A DNA stretch of 25,289 nucleotides, taken from assembly GCA_023409835.1 (NCBI GenBank), contig JAEYQV010000008.1, forward strand, positions 1 to 25,289. The letters are read 5' to 3'. The DNA comes from Bacillota bacterium. GTDB lineage: Bacteria; Bacillota; Clostridia; Lachnospirales; Lachnospiraceae. The notes under the pieces were generated by a model. The model was not told where the DNA came from. It ran no database searches and worked only from the letters and a program-made list of their open reading frames with translations. Position numbers and translations under genes: made by a program. Shown one piece after another: positions 14,316 through 22,794 of the stretch. Within the stretch, counting starts at the first letter, position 1. The number at the start of each line of letters is the position of its first letter.

Positions 14316-17300
14316 CTATTCCACCACTACCTTTAGCTTTTTAAACACCCCGTTCTGCGCATAAGCATATACATAACAGGTTCCCTTTGCTTTTGCCGTT
14401 ATCTTTCCTTTGCTATTAACGGTTGCAATTGCTTTGTTGGTGGATTCATAGCGGATGGCTGCCGTATGCTCATTCAGCTTTTTACCCTTCGGCAGAACCA
14501 CCTGACTGGTCACGGTCTGAGATTTTCCAACCTCCAGCGTTACCGATGTTGAATCCGTTGTTACCTTAGTCGGATTAGCATAGGTCTTACCCTCCGTCAT
14601 AGAATGTATTACCTTAGAGGTCATTATAATAACCTGTTGTCCGTCGATAATCCGGTAAGCCTTGACCTGGTACTTGTAAAAGGTTCCCTTCTTCAAGTCC
14701 TTCACCGTATAGCTTGTGACATTCGCCGGAAGGTCCGCCAGCTCCATCATCTCTTCTCCACATTTTCCTCCGTAAATCAGATAACCGTCCATATTTACAG
14801 CCCTCTTATAGGATAAGGTTTGTGAGACCATGTCCGCCTTAGCTTTCAGCTGTAGATGGTGAAAATCATTATAGGTTTTTATTTTGATGGTATCCTGATA
14901 AGTCAGAGCATAGGTGGAAAATCGATCTGTTTCAAAGGTAAAGAAATGGGTGATGGGATCATAGGTTCCCTCCAATATCTCCACTTCAGTATCATGCACA
15001 CGGACAGCACGGTAGGTTCTGTTGTTCTTACTATCTGTATTCCATAAGCTCTGCGGTACCTCTATACTGATGCTGATCTTTGAGCGGGTTTCAGTTACCT
15101 TGATTGCCTGCTCGCTTCCGATCTGTTTGAACAGGGAGATGTCCACATATAATACAGCCGGTGCGGCGTTCAGCGTTTCTGAATTCTGTTGATCTGAGCT
15201 CTGCAGTTCCTCAATCAGCCTCTTCTCTACCAGCTTCTTATCCGCATCACTGACGGATGTGCTGATGTCCTTAATCAGTAAGGTAACCTTGGCATCCTCA
15301 CCTGCTGCCAACTTTTCTTTCTCCTCGGTGGTGAATACGCTTGCTTTCAGGTCATCTACACTGTTATTAATGGTTGCTGCCGGTGAACCCTCCTCTCTCT
15401 GCTGATCCTTCTTGATGGTACCCGCGGGCTTGGTTGTATTGCTGCCGGTTCCGTTGTCTTCAGGATAAGTAATTTTCATTCTGGAGAAGGCTGCATAATA
15501 GGTTGTATCTCCACTGACCGTCGGTAAGCTTGCTTCTGCTGTACCGCTCTCTGCATTCGCAGAGGTTGCCCAGCCTGCAAAGGTGTAGGTATATTGTGCA
15601 TCCGCTGTTTTAGTCGGTATTGCTCCATCATAGGTTGATGCTGTGCCGTAGTTAACACTAGCGTCTGCTTCCAGGACTACTGAACCATCCTGGGATTTCC
15701 AGGTTACATTATAGCTTCTTATTGTCTTTGAGAAGGCTGCATAATAGGTTGCATCCTCACTGACTGTCGGTAAACTTCCTGTTAACGTTCCACTCTCTGC
15801 ATTCGCAGTGATTGCCCAACCTGCAAAGGTATAGGTATATTGAGCATCCGCTGCTTTGGTTGGCTCCGTTCCTTTAAAGCTTGGTGTCGCACCGAGAGAT
15901 AGGTCACTGTCCGTCTCTAAGGTATCCTTACCATCCTGTGATTTCCAGGTGACGCTATATTTTCTCTCTGTCTTTGAGAAAGCTGCATAATAGGTTGCAT
16001 CTCCATTGATCATCGGTAAGCTTTCTGCTAAAGTACCGGTCTCTGCATTCGCAGAGGTTGCCCAGCCTGTAAAGGTGTAGGTGTACTGTGCATCCGCTGC
16101 TTTTGTCGGTGTTTCTCCATCATAGGTTGGTGCTGTGCCATAGTTTACATTATTGTCAGCTTCCAAGGTAGTTGCTCCGTCCTGTGATTTCCAGGTGACG
16201 TTATATTGATTTACTGCCTTTGAGAAAGCCGCATAATAGGTTGTTTCTCCATTGACAGTCGGTAAGCTTCCTGCTGCCGTACCGCTCTCTGCATTTGCAG
16301 TGGTTGCCCATCCAGCAAAGGTGTAGGTGTATTGTGCAGTCGCAGCTTTCGTTGGTACCGCTCCATTATAGCTTGGTGCTGTACCGTAATTTACATTAGA
16401 GTCGGTCTCCAGAATGGTTGCTCCATCCTGTGATTTCCAGGTGACACTATAGCTTCTTACTGTCTTTGAGAAGGCCGCATAATAGGTCGTATTCCCAATG
16501 ACTGTCGGTAAACTTTCTGCTGCCGTACCACTCTCTGCATTCGCCGAAGTTGCCCAGCCTACAAAGGTGTAGGTATATTGTGCGTCCGCTGCTTTCGTCG
16601 GTGCCGTCCCATCATAGGTTGGTGCTGCCCCGTAGTTTACACTATTGTCAGTTTCTAGGGTAGCTTCTCCGTCCTGTGATTTCCATGTGACGTTATATTT
16701 ATTTACTGTCTTTGAGAAGGCTGCATAATAGGTCGTATTCCCAATGACTGTCGGTAAACTTTCTGCTGCCGTACCACTCTCTGCATTCTCAGTGGTTGCC
16801 CAACCTGCAAAGGTGTAGGTGTATTGTACATCCGCTGCTTTCGTTGGTATCGCTCCGTCATAGCTTGGTGTTGAACCGTAGTTTACATTAGCGTCGGTCT
16901 CCAGGGTAGTTGTCCCATCCTGGGATTTCCAGGTGACGTTATACTGATTTACTGTCTTTGAGAAGGCTGCATAATAGACGGTATCTCCAACGACTGTCGG
17001 TAAGTTTCCTACTGCCGTGCCGCTCTCTGAATTCGCTGTGGTTGCCCATCCGGCAAAGGTGTAGGTATATTGTGCATCTGGTGCTTTGGTTGGTGTTATT
17101 CCATCAAAGCTTACTGCTGTGCCGTAATTAATACTAGCGTCTGTTTCCAGGACTGCTGAACCATCCTGGGATTTCCAGGTTACATTATAGCTTCTTACTG
17201 TCTTTGAGAAGGCCGCATAATAGATCGTATCTTCACTGACTGTAGGTAAGCTTCCTGCTGCTGTGCCACTCTCTGCATTTACAGAGGTTGCCCAGCCTGC

Positions 17301-19817
17301 AAAGGTGTAGGTATATTGCGCATCCGCTGCTTTCGTTGGAGCCTCTCCATCATAGCTTGGTCCTGTACCGAGAGATAAATTATCGTCTGTTTCTAAGGTG
17401 TCCGTACCATTCTGCGATTTCCATGTGACACTATATTTTCTCTCTGTTTTTGAGAAGGCCGCATAATAGGTCGTATTCCCAATGACTGTCGGTAAGCTTC
17501 CTGCTGTCGTACCACTCTCTGCATTAGGGTCGGTTGCCCAGCCTGCAAAGGTGTAGGTATATTGTGCGTCCGCTGCTTTCGTCGGTGTTGCTCCATCATA
17601 GGTTGGTGCTGTGCCGTAGCTTACACTATTGTCAGCTTCCAAGGTAGTTGCTCCGTCCTGTGATTTCCAGGTGACGTTATATTGATTTACTGCCTTTGAG
17701 AAGGCTGCATAATAGATCCTATCTTCATTGACTTTCGGTAAGCTTCCTACTGCCGTACCGATCTCTACATTTGCAGAGGTTGCCCAGCCTGCAAAGGTGT
17801 AGGTATATTGAGCATCCGCTGCTTTTGCGGGTGTCAATCCATCATAGCTTGGTGTTGCACCGAGAGACAGGTCATTGTCCGTCTCTAAGATATCCTTTCC
17901 ATCCTGTGATCTCCAGGTGACGCTATATTTTCTCTCTGTCTTTGAGAAGGCTGCATAATAAGTTGTATTTCCACTGACTGTCGGTAAACTTCCTGCTACC
18001 GTACCGCTCTCTGTATTCGCAGAGGTTGCCCAGCCTGAAAAGGTGTAAGTATATTGTGCGTCCGCTGCTTTCGTCGGTGTTGCTCCATCATAGGTTGGTG
18101 CTGTGCCGTAGCTTACACTATTGTCAGCTTCCAAGGTAGTTGCTCCGTCCTGTGATTTCCAGGTGACGCTATATTTCCTCTCTGTCTTTGAGAAGGCTGC
18201 ATAATAGGTGGTATCTCCACTGACTTTCGCTAAGCTTCCTACTGCTGTACCGCTCTCTGCATTCGCAGAGGCTGCCCAACCTGCAAAGGTGTAGGTATAT
18301 TGAGTATCCGCTGCTTTTGTGGGTGCCGCTCCATTATAACTTGGTGCCGTCCCGTAGTTTACATTATTGTCGATTTCCAGGGTAGTTACTCCGTCCTGTG
18401 ATTTCCAGGTGACGTTATATTGATTTACTGTCCTTGAGAAAGCCGCATAATAAGTTGTATCCCAAGTGACTGCCGGTAAGCTTCCTGCTTCCGTACCGCT
18501 TAATGGATTCTGATAGGTTGCCCAGCCTGCAAAGGTGTAAGTATATTGTGCATCCGCTGCTTTCGTTGGTACCATTCCATCATAGCTTGGTGTCGCACCA
18601 GTAAGTAATTCACTATCTGTTTCCAAGATAGTTGCTCCGTCCTGTGATTTCCAGGTTACTATGTGGGTATCAGAAACATTTTTCCATACATTAAGCCCAG
18701 TCGCAACATAAAACAAATCACTGTTTACGGTATCCTTTGTCCCCTGTTGTTTTACGTTGTTCTTATAAAGGGTATAGTTTCCGGTATCGGGTACTGAGAA
18801 GGCAATGTGTGAGCCTCTTCTTTCAGGACCATAGATAAACGTATAACTATTTACAGGTGTAACACCACTGCTGTCTCTCAGCTCAATGATACTTCCTGAC
18901 CAAATATATAAGTCCGCTTCAAGAATATTAGCGGTGCTGCCTGTCCCATAAGGAGCAGTGATCGCACCATACGTGCCACTTCCAATCGCAATAATATTTG
19001 CTTCTTTTAAAATTGTTACTTGCCCGCAAACTGTAGAATTACTCCCCAAACCTATTCCGGAACTGCCACCAGAATCAGTTGTCCCGATAGCAGTTATGTT
19101 TCCCCCATTGATTTCAATAGGTCCGGGTGTTCCGCCTTTACAGCCATAGCCAGTACCTATTCCAGCACCTCCTGATGAATATGCGAGAATTGTTCCTCCG
19201 TTAATGGTGATCCTTCCATTTGTACTGGCCATATTTTCGCCAATATAGTTTCCTCCTGAACCGATACCGGCCCCACGTATGCTGGTGGCAAATATTGTCC
19301 CGCTATTAATAATGATTTCACCATTATTTTCGTTATATTGCCCTCCAATTCCTGCGCCATTCCACTCACCGACTGCCGTAAGAGTACCTGTTCCTCCTAT
19401 TATAAGACTGGCATTAGTCTGAACATTAAGTCCGGCACCATCTTCTATAACTCTTAAGCTATTAGATGTACCCTCTGCTAAGGTAAGATTCAGTGTTGTA
19501 TTGTTTTGAACTTCAATTGGGCTTTCCAATGACTTGATATTCACACCTGATAGGGTGATATTTGCTGTAGCTCCAAAAGCAACAATACTGTCCTCCGTGG
19601 GTGTCTCCGTGTTTACATTTTTGATATCAATTGGTGTGCTTGTCTTTACCCACAAATAATGAAACGTACTATCATAGCTGTAGTCCGTATCTAAGGTACC
19701 ACCGGTAACAATAAAGTCACCGACTGTGACTGTATCAGCCTTTACGGATACCGTAGGCAGCATGATTAATAGGAGAAATGTCATCACCCCTATCATAAAA
19801 AAATACTTCTTCATCAT
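14316..19817 (-). CDS. Giant secreted protein with 13 Listeria-Bacteroides-type repeats
   Basis: The protein has 1833 residues. A signal peptide spans about 1-27 (MMKKYF, long hydrophobic core, VSVKA). Residues about 28-330 form a Gly/Asn-rich beta-helix-like module with recurring rungs such as GGTLTA, INGGTI and AGIGSG. Residues about 385-1450 are thirteen 82-residue repeats of the InlB B-repeat class (consensus around VTWKSQDG, YTYTFAGWAT, YYAAFSK). Then come a charged linker, a mixed domain, an FN3-like domain (about 1645-1750) and a BIG2-like domain (about 1751-1833). No LPXTG motif, SLH domain or membrane tail is visible, so attachment is unclear. AGGAGG is 4 nt from ATG 19817 and 7 nt from ATG 19814; either may be used. 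The LytTR-type promoter at 19876-19946 lies upstream. An adhesin or sugar-binding role is only an inference. Confidence 0.9.
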   Translation of the reverse strand: MMKKYFFMIGVMTFLLLIMLPTVSVKADTVTVGDFIVTGGTLDTDYSYDSTFHYLWVKTSTPIDIKNVNTETPTEDSIVAFGATANITLSGVNIKSLESPIEVQNNTTLNLTLAEGTSNSLRVIEDGAGLNVQTNASLIIGGTGTLTAVGEWNGAGIGGQYNENNGEIIINSGTIFATSIRGAGIGSGGNYIGENMASTNGRITINGGTILAYSSGGAGIGTGYGCKGGTPGPIEINGGNITAIGTTDSGGSSGIGLGSNSTVCGQVTILKEANIIAIGSGTYGAITAPYGTGSTANILEADLYIWSGSIIELRDSSGVTPVNSYTFIYGPERRGSHIAFSVPDTGNYTLYKNNVKQQGTKDTVNSDLFYVATGLNVWKNVSDTHIVTWKSQDGATILETDSELLTGATPSYDGMVPTKAADAQYTYTFAGWATYQNPLSGTEAGSLPAVTWDTTYYAAFSRTVNQYNVTWKSQDGVTTLEIDNNVNYGTAPSYNGAAPTKAADTQYTYTFAGWAASANAESGTAVGSLAKVSGDTTYYAAFSKTERKYSVTWKSQDGATTLEADNSVSYGTAPTYDGATPTKAADAQYTYTFSGWATSANTESGTVAGSLPTVSGNTTYYAAFSKTERKYSVTWRSQDGKDILETDNDLSLGATPSYDGLTPAKAADAQYTYTFAGWATSANVEIGTAVGSLPKVNEDRIYYAAFSKAVNQYNVTWKSQDGATTLEADNSVSYGTAPTYDGATPTKAADAQYTYTFAGWATDPNAESGTTAGSLPTVIGNTTYYAAFSKTERKYSVTWKSQNGTDTLETDDNLSLGTGPSYDGEAPTKAADAQYTYTFAGWATSVNAESGTAAGSLPTVSEDTIYYAAFSKTVRSYNVTWKSQDGSAVLETDASINYGTAVSFDGITPTKAPDAQYTYTFAGWATTANSESGTAVGNLPTVVGDTVYYAAFSKTVNQYNVTWKSQDGTTTLETDANVNYGSTPSYDGAIPTKAADVQYTYTFAGWATTENAESGTAAESLPTVIGNTTYYAAFSKTVNKYNVTWKSQDGEATLETDNSVNYGAAPTYDGTAPTKAADAQYTYTFVGWATSANAESGTAAESLPTVIGNTTYYAAFSKTVRSYSVTWKSQDGATILETDSNVNYGTAPSYNGAVPTKAATAQYTYTFAGWATTANAESGTAAGSLPTVNGETTYYAAFSKAVNQYNVTWKSQDGATTLEADNNVNYGTAPTYDGETPTKAADAQYTYTFTGWATSANAETGTLAESLPMINGDATYYAAFSKTERKYSVTWKSQDGKDTLETDSDLSLGATPSFKGTEPTKAADAQYTYTFAGWAITANAESGTLTGSLPTVSEDATYYAAFSKTIRSYNVTWKSQDGSVVLEADASVNYGTASTYDGAIPTKTADAQYTYTFAGWATSANAESGTAEASLPTVSGDTTYYAAFSRMKITYPEDNGTGSNTTKPAGTIKKDQQREEGSPAATINNSVDDLKASVFTTEEKEKLAAGEDAKVTLLIKDISTSVSDADKKLVEKRLIEELQSSDQQNSETLNAAPAVLYVDISLFKQIGSEQAIKVTETRSKISISIEVPQSLWNTDSKNNRTYRAVRVHDTEVEILEGTYDPITHFFTFETDRFSTYALTYQDTIKIKTYNDFHHLQLKAKADMVSQTLSYKRAVNMDGYLIYGGKCGEEMMELADLPANVTSYTVKDLKKGTFYKYQVKAYRIIDGQQVIIMTSKVIHSMTEGKTYANPTKVTTDSTSVTLEVGKSQTVTSQVVLPKGKKLNEHTAAIRYESTNKAIATVNSKGKITAKAKGTCYVYAYAQNGVFKKLKVVVE
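15468..18665 (-). repeat. Thirteen tandem 246-bp coding repeats
   Basis: The TGGGATTTCC / TGTGATTTCC segment recurs at exact 246-bp steps from about 15692 to 18646, giving 13 in-frame units of 82 codons with no indels between units. Units differ by scattered substitutions, but some stretches are shared exactly by non-adjacent units (third and fifth from the N-terminus: NSVSYGTAPTYDGATPTKAA). Linkers fall into a few types (NQ, RK, RS, NK). This points to duplication plus gene conversion and makes the copy number prone to change. Confidence 0.95.
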
Positions 19818-19875
19818 AATACCTCCTAATCTTTTTTGAAATTAATTTAGCATAGCAGATGCAAGTTCGTTCATC

Positions 19876-19946
19876 ATAATAGTATCAAATTTATCCTAAT
19901 AAATCCGTTTACCGCACGAATCGTATCTCTCACCGCACGAATCGTA
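19876..19946 (-). promoter_or_regulatory. LytTR-type operator pair and promoter D
   Basis: Direct repeats ACCGCACGAATCGTA at 19911-19925 and 19932-19946 are identical to each other and 21 bp apart. On the minus strand TATTAT (19876-19881) follows the proximal repeat by 29 nt, as at the other three sites. The giant repeat protein starts about 60 nt further on (19817). It lies 13 kb from the regulator gene, so control would be in trans. Phased A-tracts lie directly upstream of the distal repeat. Confidence 0.8.
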
Positions 19947-19957
19947 TCTCTAATGTC

Positions 19958-19992
19958 TTTTTGGGTCTTTTTCTGTCTTTTTCTGTCTTTTT
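19958..19992 (-). repeat. Four A5 tracts at exact 10-bp phase upstream of promoter D
   Basis: Plus-strand T5 runs lie at 19958-19962, 19968-19972, 19978-19982 and 19988-19992, within a short GTCTTTTTCT tandem repeat. Seen from the minus strand these are A5 tracts in helical phase, the standard pattern of intrinsically bent DNA. The array starts 12 bp beyond the distal LytTR half-site, where bending or an A/T-rich upstream element could aid activation. The rest of 19993-20068 shows nothing recognisable. Confidence 0.7.
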
Positions 19993-20068
19993 CTACATGA
20001 ACCGTAAGTCCACTTATACAAGCATTCTTTACCTGGAGAAAAAGTGCATACCGTTAACTACTCTAAGT

Positions 20069-20104
20069 AAAAAAAATGAGTCCACTTTTTCAAGTGAACT
20101 CATT
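20069..20104 (-). terminator. Terminator of the phospholipid operon
   Basis: On the minus strand a 13-bp stem (one G-U pair) at 20075-20104 encloses a GAAA loop and is followed by a run of eight T (plus-strand A run 20069-20076). It lies about 80 nt after the psd stop codon, and separates the operon from the LytTR promoter D region beyond it. Confidence 0.88.
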
Positions 20105-20186
20105 ATTATCTTACAGGATCAGTAGGATGATGAACAAGGTCTCGCAAGCAAGGCTTTCCGGTATTTCACGTTCCACCCATCTGTTG

Positions 20187-21065
20187 TCAGCTCTGCAACG
20201 ACCCGATTGTTTCTCCAATCCTTTCTCCCAGCTTTACCTTTGTTTCAACTCCATTTGCCGAATTATATTGAATGTCTTCGTCAATCACTGCTCGGCCTTT
20301 CTCCAGCAGAATAATGATTGAAGATCCGCCAAACTCGAATCTCCCTTTCTCTTCTCCCCGCTGTACAGTCGCAGCTTCATGATAATTCACAATCTTACCA
20401 ACCAGCATAGCTCCAACTTCCATGACTAAAATTCTGCCAAAATTTTCAGTATCAATGATAGAAAATTCTCTTGTATTCTCTTTATATACCGGAAGTACCT
20501 GGTTCGCGATCGGATTTACAGTGTGAAAGACACCTTTGATATGATAATTCCTTGTCTTTCTTCCATTATCAATATAGCAATATCTATGATAATCATCTAC
20601 TGTTAAACGAAACAGTAAAAGAACACCACCTTCATAATAATCAGCAAGCTTTTTATTCTTAAGTAAACTACGTAACGTATATTGAGTATTCTTAATGTAA
20701 AAGCGGGAGTCCTTCGTAATAGGGAATACACATAATTTCCCATCACAGGGTGCGATAAGATGGTCCGGCTGATGATCAACAATACGTTGCCCCTCTTTTA
20801 TCCTTCTGGTAAAAAAATCATTATAGGATAAGAAAGAACGCTCCTCATATTCTGCCATATTGATTTTATTCCTTTTAACAAATGGAGATATTAGGCCTCT
20901 TGAACAGGAGCTGCTTAATACTGCTCCTGCCATATTTGAAACCCACGGCTTTACCAGCTGCTTCAATAATATTCTTCCAAGCACATTTTGATAAAGAGCT
21001 TTCAAAATCCTATCTTGTGCCTCATTCTGTCTGATATTATTGCCACCTCGATCAACACATTTCAT
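20187..21065 (-). CDS. psd: Phosphatidylserine decarboxylase
   Basis: The 292-residue protein decarboxylates phosphatidylserine to phosphatidylethanolamine at the membrane. It is made as a proenzyme that cuts itself at a Gly-Ser bond to create a pyruvoyl group; the site is GGSS at 246-249 (FEFGGSSIII). Other family marks are FFTRRIK (84-90), APCDGK (105-110, with the catalytic-type Asp108) and DDYHRYCY (His160). Length matches clostridial Psd. The ATG at 21065 follows an AGGGGAT ribosome site. It lies 12 nt after pssA, whose product makes its substrate, and is the last gene of the operon. Confidence 0.95.
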   Translation of the reverse strand: MKCVDRGGNNIRQNEAQDRILKALYQNVLGRILLKQLVKPWVSNMAGAVLSSSCSRGLISPFVKRNKINMAEYEERSFLSYNDFFTRRIKEGQRIVDHQPDHLIAPCDGKLCVFPITKDSRFYIKNTQYTLRSLLKNKKLADYYEGGVLLLFRLTVDDYHRYCYIDNGRKTRNYHIKGVFHTVNPIANQVLPVYKENTREFSIIDTENFGRILVMEVGAMLVGKIVNYHEAATVQRGEEKGRFEFGGSSIIILLEKGRAVIDEDIQYNSANGVETKVKLGERIGETIGSLQS

Positions 21066-21077
21066 AAGATCTATCCC

Positions 21078-21758
21078 CTATTCGTACAATTTCTCTATTA
21101 ATGCCTTCTCTCGAACATTCCTCTGCTTAATGCGATAATCCGAATAAAACAGAATGACGGATACCGCACAAGCTACAACTATGACTAGAAGACAAAGCTG
21201 TTTGTTCGATGGTTTTCTAAGTTTAAAATTAAGGATAAACAATGTAGCTACTACAAAAAGTGTGGTCAATAAAATCCATTTAAACACATCTGCCGAAGTA
21301 ACGAAGCTTAGCAGAAATACAAATGGAAGTATTATTGTTATCGATGTAACAGGAAGTCCGTGGTAGTATTTATTGGCACCATCTTCCTTCAGCTGACGAT
21401 TTGTTTCAAGGACATTGAAAAATCCAAGCCGGATGACGGAACATACGCAGTAATATGCAATAACCGCTCCGCCTAATATACCTCGGACACCCAAAATATA
21501 GCTAAGTAAAGCAGGAAAAATTCCAAAGCAAACCACGTCGCATAACGAATCGATCTGCACACCAAACAGCTTTTGATCATTGGTGCGATCCTTCTTAGTC
21601 CGTGCAATCTTTCCATCAAACATATCACAAAGTCCCGATAATGCAAGACAAAAAATTGCTGTTCGAAATCTTCCATCCATTGCCTGTGTTATGCCAAAAA
21701 CCGAACTTAATAGACTGATATAAGTAAGTATTACCGTGTAATCATAAAATCCTATCAT
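21078..21758 (-). CDS. pssA: CDP-diacylglycerol-serine O-phosphatidyltransferase
   Basis: The 226-residue integral membrane enzyme transfers the phosphatidyl group from CDP-diacylglycerol to serine. The CDP-alcohol phosphotransferase signature is complete: Asp45, DG at 48-49, AR at 52-53, Gly66, Asp70 and Asp74. The spacer between AR and G (12 residues) is longer than the usual 8, a form I associate with clostridial PssA. About six or seven hydrophobic segments follow the catalytic helix bundle pattern. Its start overlaps the end of the upstream flippase-like gene by 17 nt, indicating translational coupling, and psd follows 12 nt later. Confidence 0.93.
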   Translation of the reverse strand: MIGFYDYTVILTYISLLSSVFGITQAMDGRFRTAIFCLALSGLCDMFDGKIARTKKDRTNDQKLFGVQIDSLCDVVCFGIFPALLSYILGVRGILGGAVIAYYCVCSVIRLGFFNVLETNRQLKEDGANKYYHGLPVTSITIILPFVFLLSFVTSADVFKWILLTTLFVVATLFILNFKLRKPSNKQLCLLVIVVACAVSVILFYSDYRIKQRNVREKALIEKLYE

Positions 21759-22794
21759 TCTCTTTTCCCCTCTCCATATCCTTCCTTCCTATTACAAATA
21801 ACGCAACCACCGTAAACAATGCACTGAGAATCAGTTCTGTATAATAGCTAAGACCTCTGCTTATTAACATAGCAGGCAGTGTCACACTCCCAAAAACAGG
21901 TGTGAAAACCAACAGAAATAGCTTCTCACTAATCCCCATTCCTCCCGGAATCGGGAGCATATCAACCGCAACCGATATCATCCCCTGTAATATAATGATA
22001 GTAATAAAGCCTGTCCCATTAAGTCCAAAGGATCGATAAACCAGATATGTTATAAGGAAAAGTAATATCCGCTGCACTACTGTTATTACAAGTACATTCC
22101 CTATTACTGTTCTATGTGTTCGAAAATATACTGCAATGTCTTTATATTGCTTCATGGCCGTTTCAACTTTAAGCAAATAATGATCGACTCTTCGAATTAA
22201 ACGCATTTTACCAAGTAACTTAATCAAAGCTGTAAGTTGATTATGAGCCAGCGTCGGATGAAATACCAAGAGAAGCATTAAGCCCACGCAAACTATATTT
22301 AATAAAAGTCCCAGATAACAGATCCCCAGTATCGGTTCTAGATAACTCATTACCTCTGCCGGTCTGATAATCAATATAACAACTCCCAAAACCACCAATA
22401 CCATTTTATAAACAATCGTAATAATCATAAGTATCAGAGTTGCAATAGGTATCGGTATTTTGTCCTTTTTCATAAAATATACTTGGGCCGGTTGTCCTCC
22501 TGATGCTGATGGTGTAATGCAACTAAAGAAAAATCCTACGAAGGAGTACAGAATGCAACGATTCAGATGAATTTTTTGTCGGATGGAACGCATCATATAA
22601 AAAATGATTATCGATTCACTTCCGATGAAAAAGACAATACATATAACAGCCAATGCCCAATATCTTACGTCCGTGCTTATAATACTCTCCATAATACAGG
22701 TCATGTCCTGATCATGTAATATGTAGTAGGAAGTTATGGAAAATATTATAACCAGAAAAAACGTATTAAAGATCGTCTTCCGTTTATTCAACAT
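21742..22794 (-). CDS. Flippase-like membrane protein (lysyl-PG synthase N-terminal / UPF0104 type)
   Basis: The protein has about 350 residues with around eight membrane segments. Family marks are the SIRQKIHLNRCILYS stretch, the conserved FFFSCITPSASGGQPAQVYFM region and the late IPGGMGISEKLFL motif. This is the LPG_synthase_TM (PF03706) family, related to the membrane part of MprF; relatives flip or modify lipids. No cytoplasmic aminoacyl-transferase domain is attached, so lipid aminoacylation is not supported. I chose ATG 22794 (MLNKRKTIF), 9 nt after GGAG; the ATG at 22833 is possible but has a weak site and a longer overlap with the upstream gene. With neighbours for phosphatidylserine and phosphatidylethanolamine synthesis, a lipid-transport role is plausible. 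Confidence 0.85.
   Translation of the reverse strand: MLNKRKTIFNTFFLVIIFSITSYYILHDQDMTCIMESIISTDVRYWALAVICIVFFIGSESIIIFYMMRSIRQKIHLNRCILYSFVGFFFSCITPSASGGQPAQVYFMKKDKIPIPIATLILMIITIVYKMVLVVLGVVILIIRPAEVMSYLEPILGICYLGLLLNIVCVGLMLLLVFHPTLAHNQLTALIKLLGKMRLIRRVDHYLLKVETAMKQYKDIAVYFRTHRTVIGNVLVITVVQRILLFLITYLVYRSFGLNGTGFITIIILQGMISVAVDMLPIPGGMGISEKLFLLVFTPVFGSVTLPAMLISRGLSYYTELILSALFTVVALFVIGRKDMERGKENDRIL

Noticed and set aside
15468..18665. Regular repeats that might suggest a CRISPR array
   Set aside because: The units are 246 bp, in frame inside a coding region, with no short repeats and unique spacers.
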